A stretch of DNA of 64,000 bases from NCBI GenBank assembly GCA_012274445.1, contig JAAROD010000029.1, forward strand, positions 1-64,000, written 5' to 3'. The position numbers and the translations under genes are program-made. The notes under the pieces are model-generated. The model did not search any database. It was not told the origin of the DNA and was given only the letters and a program-made list of their open reading frames with translations. The stretch is from Sclerotiophoma versabilis (Eukaryota; Ascomycota; Dothideomycetes; Pleosporales; Didymellaceae). The first letter of the stretch is position 1. Every line of letters starts with the position of its first letter. This document shows, piece after piece, positions 45,724 through 57,698 of this stretch.

Positions 45724-46084
45724 ACCAAAACTCTCCTACTTTAAGAGGGTATAATTCTTTCCCCTTCTATATAATATCTCTAAATGCTAAAATATAAGAG
45801 ATTAATTATATAAACTTAGTTTCTATTATAGAAGATATATTTATAGTACTCTAAGTAGAAAGTTATATGCTACTAAAGTTCTAAAAGTAAGATATACTAG
45901 TAGAATCTCTACTTTAAGGGGTACCTATACTTTAGTGCTCTGCTTCTCTGCTATCCTAAAGGGGAAAAAGATACATATTAGATAAGCTTCATGTTTATAT
46001 ACATAGCTCTAAGAGTCCTTAATAAATATACATTCTATTAAGTAGGGAAAAAGTTATATCCTCTTAAAGTAGGACAGTCTTGGT
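45724..46084. mobile_element. MITE-like element with ~40-bp inverted ends
   Basis: The left end ACCAAAACTCTCCTACTTTAAGAGG... and the right end ...CCTCTTAAAGTAGGACAGTCTTGGT are inverted copies over about 40 bp with a few mismatches. The 361-bp body has no frame, is TA-rich with RIP-type bias, and repeats the end motif internally (CTCTACTTTAAGGGG at about 45,907 and ATCCTAAAGGGGAAAAAG at about 45,954). This fits a non-autonomous DNA transposon. No clear target duplication. Confidence 0.65.
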
Positions 46085-46265
46085 GAGGTGAAGCCGTCGC
46101 GAACAGACTTTTGGCACCTGACTGTATGATGGAGTGAGAAGGTTCCCGTTTGGCATAAAGAAAGCCAATTCCTCTATCTCCTGGCTGCACTCTAGCACAA
46201 AGACTATAGCCCTAATCTCACATTCATTTCATTAGTTAGCTCGAGCCCTTGATCCGCACCTTGAT

Positions 46266-48001
46266 TTACATGCCATCAACTGGCTTCGCAGTAACTTGGT
46301 GTGTCGAGAACATTGTGCCCTTTGTCTTCGCTTTACCCTTCCCATCGACCTGCACCTCGCCCTTCTCATCCAAATCCAGCTCACCGAGCCCTTGCTTGAC
46401 AAAGTCAAAGTGCCTTACCACACAAGCGATGATGATCTTAGTCTCGAGGTTTGCGAGTTCAAATCCAGTGCATCGCCGCGGCCCGCGCTCGTAAGGCCTG
46501 AAACTGCTCTCAGGAATCTTCTTGCCTTCCTCGCCTAGCCACCGCTCGGGCTTGAAATCGTTCCTGCTGTCGCCAAATGTTTTTGGGTGGCGCTGGATGA
46601 TGTATGCACGTGGTGTTACGCATAAGCCGTCGATACAAAGCGTGTCACCGTCGGGAAGGGTGAGCGTGGTGTTCGATGAGGATGGGGCGATGCGCGCATT
46701 TGTGCCGGGAGGGTGAAGACGTAGAGTCTCCTTGATCAGGGCATCTGTGTAAGGTAGTCTGTTCAGAAGAGCTCCAGCTTCCGAACCTCTTAGCGCCTTG
46801 ACAACGACCGAAGGGTGCGTCTTTGGACCAAAGACGAAGTCAAGCTCTTCCTTGAGGGTTTTCGTGACAGAGGGGTGTATGTGCAGTTCGTAGAATGCCC
46901 ATTGCAGAAGGATGGATGTTGTGTCGTGACCGGCGAAGAGGACTCCGCGGAGTGTATCGCTGGTTTTTTTGGAGGATCTGAGGTGTCAATCTGTGGATAC
47001 CGTGGAGACTGAGGGTTGCTACGCTCTTGTTCTTGGTCTTGGTGTCGGTGCTCGTAGAAAGTAGGGCCTGGTGCTGTTTCTTGATCTCAGCTTTTAGGAT
47101 CCTGTCAAGATGTATATCCTTGGAACGAATCTCGCGCTCATTGGCACAGAAATAGTCGTGCCAACCCACTCCTCCGAAGGGGCGTTCATTGAATGCTTGA
47201 TAGAGGGCACGGTAGGTTAGTCGGACCTCAGACTGCTTTCCGTCGATCTGCGCGTTTAGGTCCATGTCAAATGTCACAATGCCAATGATATCGAAGACAA
47301 AGTTTGTGGTGTACGATTCAAGACGAAAGGTGTCGCCGGTGGCAGTCTTCTATTTAATGAGCTCAATGAAAGTTTCAGATTTGTCCAGGATCACATCAAC
47401 CAGACCAAGAAGATGGCTAATTGGAAACCAGGCCGTATTCGCTTGTATAGAGCACTCCATTCGTCATTCTATAGTTGCTGATAAGCTTTTATATCTTGGG
47501 CATTGCCAGATATGTTGCACGAGTCTGACTTACATCTGTGGTGAACAGAGACCTTGCACCAACCAGGGGAGCCAACTGCTGGATAGAAGGATGTTTGGGC
47601 ATACTAGTCCTGAATACTTTGTTTGACTTGGTGATCTGTTCTGCGACATCGTTGTCTAGAACAAATAGAACTGGAAACCTTTCAATTGGGCGAAAGTCGA
47701 CGAGAAGAACCGGAGGAAATCCGAGCTTTTCCGCTTGTTCGTACAAGACCTCATCGAATTGGCGTCGGGGATCGCCCTCACCTACAGCTCTCTCGATCCA
47801 TGGCCAATGACCTCGAATAGTATCTGCTGGCTCGGGCTGTGGGAAGTGCGAATACTGTTTGAGATCGAGGGGCTTCGCTTCAGTCCTTTGCAGATAGTAG
47901 GCCATGGCAAACAGGATCGCTGCGAGTGCCAGTAGTTTCCATCTGAATAGCGCATAGAGCCTTTCCAAATATTGAGACGAAAGCAAGTTCAACAGGGCCA
48001 T
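46266..48001 (-). pseudogene. Cytochrome P450 monooxygenase pseudogene
   Basis: Starts at 48,001 with a membrane anchor (WKLLALAAILFAMAYYL, about residues 21-37). Exon 1 ends at 47,534 with a GTAAGT donor; a 65-nt intron (47,469-47,533) ends CTATAG. Later parts are clear P450: the I-helix AGHDTTS at about 46,930, an ExxR-type 'KETLRLHPPG' near 46,730, 'FKPERW' near 46,550, and the haem loop YERGPRRCTG near 46,470 (Tyr for the usual Phe). Stop at 46,266. It is broken in three places: a one-base loss near 47,420 after 'PGF', a TAG at 47,350-47,352 and a one-base gain in a T7 (plus strand) run at 46,964-46,970. The subfamily resembles P450s of secondary metabolism, but no pathway partner is nearby. 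Confidence 0.8.
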
Positions 48002-49786
48002 TGTTGCCGCGGGAAGAGTGTCCTGCCAGCTTAAAATTGTTGCTAAGAACTTGCGAGTCGTCCCTTTATGAAGTATGCAGCAAGCATTATGAACAAACCG
48101 CCGGCTTGAATAAGGTGATTTCTTGTGTCACCTGTGCCTTTGGCCTGTTACGTATGGGATGACGACAGTGAAGTGGATTCGGAGTGATGTCGGATATGGC
48201 AGCTGCATTGATGTGGTAGATAATCATCAGATAAGATGCCATCAGATTAGATTTGACAAGGGTGATTCGCTGATAGTTCGTACTTCATGCACGTCGAGCA
48301 AAATTCTGCATCTTGGCATCACAGGTTGTGAGCCGTGTTCAGCTAGCATGGGCAAGGCGTTGCTGCTTTGCTGGAGATCGTGACATGATGTGGGGTTGCA
48401 GCGAGTAGTAACGCAAGCTGCAATTCACAGGTCAGCAGAATTTCAGTACTGTCGTAATTGAAGCAACATCTCCAAGACATCACAATCTAGCATGCAGAGC
48501 CTGTGCTAAATTGTACGTTGGTGCGGTAAGGGGTTAGCGCGAGTACGGTGCAGCCTAGTGGAAGCGAGCAAATCAGCAATTAAAATATTGGATTGAGGGC
48601 GGAGCTAACATAGCCGGGTGGCTCTAGGGCTGACTGTTGTTACCGCCGTGGGATAGCGCACAACTGTCACAATCTGCCTATCAACTGCAAAGATATTGCA
48701 ATCCTGCAGCACCCCGTTGCAATGTTGAGTCGTCCTGATCTGATTCTCGACCCGGCTGCCCCAACGTGACATGTACACTGCACAACAGTATTTCCGTGAA
48801 GCAACAGAACGTAACCCTGCATATCTCCATGGTTATGTTACGAACATGAATCTTAAGGAGGGAAGCACCGGATTTTGTAAGAGGTCATTACACTCGGCAC
48901 GGCAACTACAAGAGAGGTCCTATCCTAGGGCGGTAACGACACTCAGCTTTTCATGTTGTCGGGGGATTTATTTTCTTTTGAGACTAGATATTTAGGACTT
49001 TCCTAAGCGGGGAAAAATGTAAAAAGATGCAGGTTTAAGAGAAGAAACTATATCACAGGCAGAGGCAGAAGAGTTGATTGCTTAAAGGGAGGTGGAGGTA
49101 GTGGAGAATAAAGAGAGGCGTGAAGAGGGAAGGAACTCAGGTGCAGGCAGTAAAGGGATTCAACACTGCAAGAAGTGCAGGAAATCAGGGCAAAATAACC
49201 ACATCTACACAAAAGATGCAGCAGTGTTAGGCAATTAACTCCATCTACTTTCCATCGCGATAGCTGGTCGTGGCGTGGAGACAAGGTAATAGGTAGTAGA
49301 AAGAGGTGTGGTCTTGGAATAGTGATTAATTGGCTTGCCTAACTAACTCGCTTGCTGCTTGCGTTATAAGCAATATAAAGTTCATTATATTAGGTGTTGT
49401 TTCTTGATTAGCCACAATAGCTTAATAAGACTCATACCTGTTGTATGCCTAAAGCTTGCTTTTACATTTTGTACTACAGCCTCTATTGAAGCGGTATATC
49501 TACTGATTAACACGGGGGGTGACCGAGTTCCATTTTGCCGAAGTCAACAGTCTCAAGGTGTATCATGTACGTGCAGATTTCGGTTATACACTTTAAAAGG
49601 TTACAATTGTCCTGATGTCTTCTTCCAATGGTTCCATGACCTCGTCTGCTCGAGATCTCTTCGGCCGCCAGATTTGAAGACTATGCAGGTATTTAGGTAG
49701 CTTCGCTATTCTTCTGAGACAGCTGGGTGGCAGTGCTGGAAACTGGACGTGAACCCACATTTTCAGCCACCGCGTAAAGCTTAAGT
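48002..49786. other. Intergenic region, no gene seen
   Basis: Normal composition; all frames are short and unlike protein. It includes the upstream region of the P450 relic and the downstream end of the HET relic. Confidence 0.5.
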
Positions 49787-52379
49787 TCACAGAAGGAGAC
49801 GGGCCTGTGATTTGATGGTGACAGTAGCCATCACAAGGTCCGAGAACCCACCCGAGATGATATACCAGTCGAAAACAACGGGCAATTCCACATCACGTGA
49901 TCGTACTACTGCATAGAACCTGTAGTTGCGTCCCACATTATCACCACCGGAAGCCAACCACCGTTTGGTAACTTTAACATATGCTGATTTCGGCTCTAGT
50001 TCTGGACGAGGAAGGTAACGTAGACTTGCGTGCCCCAGGATTCTCTACAATTCCAGGACATATGCCTCACCATCCCACAGGGATGCAAATTCCTCTTCGT
50101 CAAGACAAGCCTTGATCCTATCGGCTGCTCTTTCTACCCCTTCAGCCCAATATATCTTGGCTACCTTGTAATGGTCTGGACCTATCGTGTTGCCCTCGGC
50201 AGAATACTCTCTTCCTATACGCCATGCGCCTTTCCTGCGAGATATTCCATCTCCAATGCGTTCAAGGAAGAAACCTCGCATCTCAGGGGAGTCACTCGGG
50301 TACTCATCTTCTCCTTCGAGAAGCGTCATCAGCAAAGATTCGCCCTCGACGGTGTTTAGGCCACGATTCGGCCAGGCTGTGAACTACGCCACACTCCCTA
50401 CGCCCCGTATATGAACTTCAAAATGCTGATTCGAACCCACTTCGTCGTGTCAATAGTAGCTCGATACAAAGTGAGGAGTAGATGTGGTCTCTGTTGTTGC
50501 ATGATAGCTCGGACGGAGCTGCTGCCAGTCCGACACAAAGCTTGAGCTCGCATACGAACCAAGCCACTTGTGACTTCACCAAATTGATCCTCGGAATATA
50601 TCGTGACGGCTTCTGCAAATCGGATCAGCCAGATCTCCTCAGATAGTGGAATCAGTTGACATGTTATCCACGAAACATGCCTAGTATCTTCGTGAGAGGT
50701 GAACTTTGGAGGTCTTCCTCAGCATCGAAGTATTTGCCCTCGAGTGGCTTCATAAGAGCATGCGTATACGTGATCTCACCATCCACGAAGGCCCAAGACC
50801 AGCTCGGTGGCCAATAATTCATCGTCACATGCCAAGTGATTCCGTCGTAGTTTGTACGTACCACGCCAATAATCTAACCAAGTCTTTTACCCAAAGCCCA
50901 GCAACGTAGTCCGACTTGTACAAAGGGGCAAGCATTCGAGCCAACCCAAATATAGCAACTAGCTTGTCTCTACTGAATGACAAGCTATTCTTGCTGTATA
51001 TCTCTACTAGGTGGGTCCACTGTCGGACGTTATCGGTATTAGCGAATGGGTTGCTTGCCACTAGAAGCCCAGAGAAATTTCCTGGAGAGAAGTTTACAAT
51101 GCCTTCATCGAACATGTCCGAGAGTCCCTCCTAAGCATTTTCGAGTCGACACTCCCAAGCTATCTGATCGCGACCAAAACACAATATCCTTCGAGCAAGT
51201 AAACGTTCTTAAAGTGTGCAGGCTCGAGTGGCTATGCAGCTGTCATCGATGAGTGCCCTTGTCATAGCGTTGATACAGTTCCATGCATATTGCTTCGGTC
51301 GCTGCCATGTTTCTTGTATCGATTTCCGATCCGTTGTATCGTGAGGAACATGGCTTCCCCGGGGGAAAGTGACCTTCCAAGCATTGAAAAATTCGCGCCT
51401 GTCATTGAAGAAACATCCGACATCTCCATCAGGGGAATCCGCAGCCACAAAGTTCAAGCTGAAATAAGAGTAGACCTGGCTCATCTTGGTTGCTTCGTGC
51501 TGCCAATCTTCCTCATCCTGCTGTATAATGCTCATACTATCGATCTAATACCACCTCGTTGTTAGCGCTGTTCCGCTTCCACAACATTATCATAACATAG
51601 AGATGCCTTGCGGTGGAGGATGAACACTAAATGATATCACGCCCAAAGATAACGCAATCCCAACTTTCCTGTTGCGTGGACGGCATCTCTGAAGGTTTTC
51701 GACAGGCAATCGAAAGGGAATTTGACCAAAAATTCGTTAAAAGTGTTGCGAGTAGGAGCCGTGAAAGGCTTTGAGCCCCAGCAATGAGAAAGCGTGGTGT
51801 ATCGTGTACGAGCTGGTAGTGAATCGGTTACCACTAGCCGAGGTTGGTCATTGTTCCTGCCAACATGAAGCGGTCGTGTTAATAGGATTTTGAGCTATTC
51901 AGATGTTTTACAGTCTGAATGCTGATACTCGCAATCGTTAAGCCATCGATTCGCGAGATGCCACACGTGCCCACAGGCTGTAGACGGTTGTATAGTCTCC
52001 ATAGCAGCTGGATATTCGGTTCCTCTATGATTTCAAACGATGCACTTCGAAGATGAGTGGAGAGGTATAACTCACTATCAGCAAACATCATAAAATATGG
52101 CTTTAGCTGCCGATATCCTATGTTGAAAACCAGCTCAACATAGTCACATGGAACCAGACGCCTATGGTGGAATACATTGACGTTATTCCTTCTAATGTGA
52201 CTTTCGGGAAGTCGAAGTTCCTAGAGAGCGGCTTCATTATATCGCAGCAGAACGCCCAGGAGCATCCCGCATAGGTAACAGCAGCAACGCTCAAGTTCTT
52301 CGAAATTATGGTGAGCATTCTTGCGCTCGTGACATGGTACCGAGCCTTGCGCCAGATGTTTCCATGTCGCAAATACCAT
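49787..52379 (-). pseudogene. HET-domain (heterokaryon incompatibility) protein pseudogene
   Basis: A long reverse-strand gene can be followed from an ATG at 52,379 to a TGA at 49,787. HET landmarks appear in order: 'WLNDCEYQHSDC' near 51,930, 'TLSHCWG' near 51,790, 'LGLRYLW' at about 51,645, 'IDSMSIIQQDEEDW' near 51,520, 'ERLLARRILCFGRDQI' and AWEC near 51,180, 'PPSWSWAFVDG' near 50,800 and 'DQFGEVTSGLVRMRAQ' near 50,570. HET domains set off vegetative incompatibility or cell death. It is dead: stops TAG 52,221, TAG 51,895, TAA 51,209, TAG 51,131 and TAG 50,045, each explainable as CAG/CAA changed by C-to-T, plus frame changes near 50,850 and 50,350. A GC-AG intron is suggested at 51,545-51,642. 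The C-terminal ~180 residues after the HET core are not recognised. Confidence 0.8.
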
Positions 52380-54230
52380 CTGACATTCGAGATACAATCC
52401 CTTGAAAGCCTGCAGGCATAGGCCTCAACCGGAGTTGGGTTCTCTCTTGTGTAATTAGCAGCAGTAACAGAGGCGTCAAACGAAGAATTCCTCTTGATTT
52501 TTTCTGCTAGGTGAGGCTTCAACCGGGGTACAGGAGTAGCAGCAGGGGCTGGAATGGGAAACTCTCGTTGGAAGAAGGCACTCAGACTAAACTTCATTCC
52601 CCAACCTTTTGCACTTTGACTCTTGCCTAGTCCCATGGATATGAGATATATTGCGTCGGAAGGCGATTTCAAAGTCACCTTAGAATGTGTCGCTCATTGG
52701 AAGACAACTAGTATCGTGAATGATATATCTGGATTTCATTATAGCAGTTTCTTCATATAAGTCATTTGTTCGGAGATTGAACGCGTCAAACACAATACGT
52801 GCAGGTGTGTAATTCCCACAACTGCCTTATGTGTCGATAGGAAACCTTCTTTCGGGGAAGCCAATCAAAGCACAAGCTTCTATACGGATACCCTACAGCC
52901 ACGTGTACATTGGTCATTTGCTCTGAGGATGGACGGACGAAGCCTCTTGCATATGATGACATGTTATAAGCGAGGCTAGCCCGAACTGGTGGAGAACGCA
53001 CAATAAAACTTCGGATTGGCAAGAAGTAATGTCATCTTTGTCCCGAGGGACAACTGCAATAAGCCCTGCTAAGCAGATCGGTTCGAGCGGGTCCATATTC
53101 GGCGCTTGTACACCAGCGGTCTTTGAGGAGGGATTTGACCATAGTAAGGTACTCACAAGCCCGGAGTACACAGTGCACACATCTCAGGCGCAGTGAGCTC
53201 TGTATTAGTGCCGGAGAGTTGGGAGAGAGATCAACTGAAATCAAACATATTCGCCCTGTGACTTTTATATACCCTTTACGACTTTGGAATGTATGCCCGT
53301 TATATCTCTTTATCCAAGAGTCCAGTGATGATTCTGAAACTGTTCGTCATTTCTAATAACTTCACCCATCTGTTTTCGTGAGGACCATTGTGGTTTCCGG
53401 GGTGGAAGCTGTGTCAGCATTAGAGCACCTGATCAATCTCGTTACGCCCCCTGGAAGCTGCGCCGCGAGGCCCACCACTGTGCCATAACATTCGAACTTC
53501 GAAATCCAAAACTCAACGAACTAAATTAATCTATGCATCTGTAACTATCTCTTAGGGTTGACTCCCAAAATCAGTGATCATAAAGTCCAATCTACTTCTT
53601 AGAGTATTTAAGCAGCTTAATAGGAAGGTTTTATTAATATAGTATAAGATAGTGTTAATATAATTGAAAATAATAGAGCTTTGAATAATTGTAGAGCTAG
53701 TAATAGTGATTAAAAGTATAATAAGAAAGAGCACTTCAACAGCTAGGACTTTTATAGTAGAAAAGGTAGCTACATTAATACCTAAGAAGAAGAGTAATAG
53801 GCAGAAGAAGAGAAGAGAGTGTATATGCAGAGGCGCTGCAGATTTTATAGCAAGACTAGCTACAATACTTGTACCTACGTAGTTCAGATTTTAAGTTCAT
53901 CTAATAGCAATAGATTTAAAATATATTTTTATTTTCTTATGATTTTTACAACTAGTAGTAGTATAGCTTTAATACTTATATAATAGTTAAAGTTAGTGAG
54001 AGGGAGCTGCTTGTTTAGGTCACGCTGCTTGCTTGTAAGCAATGTTAATATACAAGAAAATTTAAATTATTAGAACCTTAAAGTTTATTAGATATTAGAT
54101 ATATACGCAAGCAGTTTTTGCTTTAGGAAGTAGGGACAAAATAAACCACACAGCTTATTGAGAGTCAATATACTATTAGAGAGTATCTATTAGTAAAAGT
54201 CCTTCTAACACTTGGCCTTCTGTAGCAATG
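52380..54230. other. Intergenic region with an AT-rich relic at 53,540-54,180
   Basis: A 186-codon reverse frame (52,118-52,678) overlaps the HET relic in another frame and is not supported. Positions 53,540-54,180 are AT-rich with partial RIP character and a few GC patches (for example GGCGCTGCAGATTT at about 53,830), probably a decayed repeat; no domain or inverted ends were found. Confidence 0.4.
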
Positions 54231-54998
54231 TTAGTTTCGTTCAAATGTTTCTGCAGACGTGGGACACTTTACGCATTTCGGAACGCAAACCTTCTGGTCA
54301 AGGGCAGCAATAGTGGAGTTGCAAAAAACGTCGCACTTTGTGAATAGTATGGTTAGCGAGACTGCTATATTGCAGACTGCTCACGTTCGACTTACAGCGA
54401 GATCGCAGAACTTGTGTTCAAAGCCGCGAGCAACGAGCTTCTCTCCCACGATGGAGTCAGCCTTTTCCACAATGGAGTCAACCTTTCCCTTGACGGAGTT
54501 AACACCTCCCTCAACGGAATCAACGTCTCCCTCAACGGAATCAACGTCTCCCTCAACGGAATCAACGTCTCCCTCAACGGAGTTTACATCTCCATCGACG
54601 GATTGAGCCTCTTCCTCGACATCGCGGACCTTGAGAGGCTAAAAGTAGGATATAAGTTAGACAAAATGCGTTCCTTCGTGTATGAACAACGAGATTCTTA
54701 TACGTACACCAGCATCGCAGGCATCCCTACAGAGCTTCTTGGCAATCCCAGCAGTACTAACATCCTGCGGAGCACACTATGGTCAGCGAACCACTCTTAT
54801 TCTAGATCCTCAAGATTTACCCACACAAGTAGTCTTGCAGATATCCTGGCAGACCCTGAGCTTAAATCCGCTCAACATCCAGCAGGTACGCTTCGAGAGC
54901 TGATGAGAACCTAGGTTTCCAGCGGTGGCACTTGGTGCTGGGGCGGCAGAAACTGCCATGGCAGTGGCCAGAATGAGGGTAATGATGTTGAACTGCAT
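54231..54998 (-). CDS. Secreted cysteine-rich protein with seven-residue acidic repeats (four exons), candidate effector
   Basis: Four reverse-strand exons: 54,825-54,998, 54,708-54,764, 54,396-54,638 and 54,231-54,335. Introns are 60, 69 and 60 nt, all phase 0: GTGGGT...CCGCAG, GTACGT...CTAAC...TTTTAG and GTAAGT...GCTAAC...CACAAAG. The product is 192 residues. Residues 1-20 form a signal peptide (FNIITLILATAMAVSA), and LSKR at 34-37 is a Kex2-type site. After it come two short Cys-rich segments (4 and 2 Cys), then about seven heptads of the DSVEGDV type (roughly residues 88-138, negatively charged, three perfect 21-bp units in the DNA), then a tail with 6 Cys, 12 in all. An in-frame ATG six codons upstream is possible. 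Secretion, pro-peptide, Cys and repeats fit an effector or cell-wall-associated protein; no known domain is recognised. Confidence 0.75.
54482..54600. repeat. 21-bp tandem repeat encoding heptads
   Basis: Units of TCCCTCAACGGAATCAACGTC type (plus strand) are repeated, three perfect and several degenerate ones either side. Length is a multiple of three, so copy number can change without breaking the frame of the secreted protein. Confidence 0.9.
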
Positions 54999-55039
54999 TT
55001 TCAATGATGGGTACAAATTTTGTGAAGAGAGATTATCTG

Positions 55040-55133
55040 AAAAAAAAAAAAAAAAAGAGATTATTTGATGAAAGGAGCTGCGTGTGTTGTGAAAAGAGCG
55101 TGTGTTGTGAAATGAGCGTATGTTGTAAAAGAG
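55040..55133. promoter_or_regulatory. Upstream region of the secreted repeat protein: A17 tract and three 18-bp repeats
   Basis: A run of 17 A (55,040-55,056) lies between two AGAGATTAT(C/T)TGA copies, followed by three 18-bp units of GCGTGTGTTGTGAAAAGA type (55,080-55,133). This lies 40-135 bp upstream of the start codon of the reverse-strand gene, so it is probably its 5' leader or core promoter. Function is inferred from position only. Confidence 0.4.
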
Positions 55134-57010
55134 AGTGATACTGATGCTGATAAAATTGAAAACAAAGAGGTGGAGGGCCTTAGATATACACTTCTCGAGA
55201 GTTTTCGAGTCGAGTATTTCCGGGTGGTATACAGTTTAGGTTGTCGATAATGGATATAGAACCGAGTTTAGACCCAAATGGTCCTTCGCGCCGGATACTC
55301 ACATTTAGATACGCCGCGTACAGAACCCGAAACCTGAGTACTGGCGATATACAACAAGTTAGTATGCTCCATGCCTGTATAAAACAAGCAACCCACATCG
55401 CCTACAAAGGTACATCTTCCACTTCAAGCCGGATAGATTGCAAAGTGTCTAGAAGAGGTGAGCAGACACTCAGAAGTCGACTCATAAGGACTGTGATCAA
55501 TGCAACGTACCAGTTAAATTCTTCGAAAACAAAGAAAACGAAGCTCGACGTTAGAGCGAAACTCTGACTCTGAACCTTGCGTAAATGCGCAATTTTGGCA
55601 CCAACTACTTTGTGGCTTGCAACCATTTCGTTCTTGCCTTTCCCCTTTAGCTCATTGTCTTTTGCGCTTTCTCCTTTCATCGATCAAGCCTAACGTCTAC
55701 AGCTGGGGAAGGGCTCTTCCGCCCCGCCTAGTAGCGGCGTAATTGAAGGCGGCCGAAGCCACGTGAGTGATCGCGTGGGTTTGTTTTATCGATTATCAGG
55801 GACAGGACACAATTATCAAAAAATAGGCCAGCTTCGCTCCAAGAGCATTTCCGAATGGCACAATTGAGTAAGTCCGTGGAGATCGAGCTTTCGGGCCTCC
55901 GGAGACGATGGGACATCCTTCCAAGACTCCTATAGCTTAGATAACAATAAGAAGGCTAGAGGGCAATTGAATCTACTAATTGAGTATCAATACAAGCATA
56001 AACAAGCCATGCAGTGCTACGTGCGCCCTTGATGAGTAATCCAGTCACGTCGATCAGACTGACTATTAATGTCTCTGGCAGTCGTGAACTAAAGACACAA
56101 TGAGCGCTAAGAGATCTTGGACGCCGAGATATCAGCATTCAAACCTCTAAATGCATGTGGCTTCTTCAGGCAAGAAACAACCTAAATACTATGGGCCGAT
56201 GTGAGGCCGTCAACGGATGTCAGCCCCATATCTGAGTGCAGTTTGACTAGTTCACCCTATGATCTACACACTACGCAGCTTTTATCTTGACTAGATGGGG
56301 AAATAGCTCTTTGGATTAGTGTATAACTTCTCCGTTCTGTGTTCGTGTTCTGTGACTAAATCTTCTGATTGATTGAAGTAAGCCTTACGGGCGAAAAGCT
56401 TGTCATGGAGAAAAGGCTTAGCACAATTCATCCGCATGGATGCCAGGGTTGCATGAATGCGCGATTACCGCTAAACACGAAATATGACCGGGGTCTACCA
56501 TGTAGTACGCTTTTTGACGTAAGATAGTACAATCCCCTTTACAACCTGCAGTCAAGCTCAGGTAAAGCTCAGTCCTCGGCTAGGTTCATTCGGTTAAATG
56601 TACTCGGCTAAATTAACTCGGCTAAGATTTTAGTACTCGGCGCAACTGAGTCTCAGCGGTCTCGGTGAAACAATTTACGACACAGGTCGAGGGAAGAACC
56701 CATGTCGCCTGGTCGTTATCGCACGTTCTACACGCTCCTGTCCTGTTAGGAAAAGTATCACGTACACTCTTAGAATAGCTAGAATCTGCCTCGAGACTAC
56801 ATAAGGTACTTCGACAATGCTTTTTCAATGCTGTTATTCCTCTCTACTTTTATTCTATGAAATTCGGAAAGACGCTAAAGAATTGAGCTCTCAGTGAAAT
56901 TCCGGAATAGTTCTTTGTCTTTGCCCAAACTACTGCCTTCATACTCAGCCACTTTCCTGAAAACACCGACCCGCCTTTATTCTTCTTTGCCAACCAAAGT
57001 TTGCAACGAC
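55134..57010. other. Intergenic region, no supported gene
   Basis: Overlapping frames on both strands at 55,180-55,680 (up to 108 codons) lack family features and I could not build a convincing exon chain. The rest is non-coding, with TCGGCTAA-type short repeats at about 56,577-56,640. Confidence 0.4.
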
Positions 57011-57583
57011 ATGCCGCGAGATGAAGCGGTCCGGTCTCTGCGCCTTTCCCAGGGAATATTCACAACAGTGAACCTTGGGCTTGCAAGCTATCGTGAGCCT
57101 ACAAACCTTGCCTATCTTCTCGCATAAACTCTAATAGGAGATATCAATACAGTTGTCCACGATTCAGCTAAAAACACCCAGCAGCATATCGCTAGCAGTG
57201 TGACCATCTCCCTTGTTGCTGCCTGTGTCTCTGTTATAAGTGTAATTTGTGCTCCTAGTGTCACCAACCTTTTAAGACAGCGTATGTACAAGTCCTCGTT
57301 GCTAAGACAAAGCTAAAGGTACCTAGCGCCAAAAATCTACGTCGCTTTTGCAGTTGACTGGGTTGCCGCTTTCTTCAACATGGCGGCTCTTGTCTCCCTT
57401 GCAATATTTGTGACAAAGTCGCAATATTGCCAAGCCACCGCATGCTCAGTGGCGAAGGCTAACACCATTTTCACCGCATTTAATTTTGCAAACTGGGCAG
57501 CTACAGCCACGTTCTTAGGTATCCAAATTTCAACATCAACCACCAATATCATAGAAAGGTTCCCCCCTACGATCAAGGTATAA
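57011..57583 (+). CDS. Four-pass MARVEL-like membrane protein (three exons)
   Basis: Exons 57,011-57,092, 57,138-57,281 and 57,327-57,583 are joined by two 45-nt introns (GTGAGC...CTAATAG and GTATGT...ACCTAG), both phase 1, giving 160 residues. The start used is the ATG before PRDEAVRSLRLSQG; an in-frame ATG at 56,894 would add 39 residues of less convincing sequence. Hydrophobic segments: SQGIFTTVNLGLASY, VTISLVAACVSVISVICA, WVAAFFNMAALVSLAIFV and FTAFNFANWAATATFLGIQI. The pattern, with two Cys between the third and fourth segments, matches the MARVEL-type membrane-associating domain proteins common in filamentous fungi, which act in membrane apposition or trafficking. The family link is by eye. 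Confidence 0.65.
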
Positions 57584-57698
57584 CTTTAGACATCTATGAA
57601 AGAGATAGATCTTCAATTATGAAGGAACAACTGGAAAAGGATTATGTAGATGAGTGCTTGGTAAAGCTTCTTATCAGAGAAGAGAGGTAGCTACGTTC

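Noticed and set aside
52118..52678. 186-codon reverse frame upstream of the HET relic
   Set aside because: A different frame of the same strand gives the HET N-terminal region here; this one has no recognised features, although a real small gene cannot be fully excluded.
54259..54914. Forward frames with SLNGINV repeats (115 and 166 codons)
   Set aside because: The reverse strand gives four in-frame exons with splice sites, a signal peptide and paired cysteines; the forward frame is a by-product of the tandem repeat.
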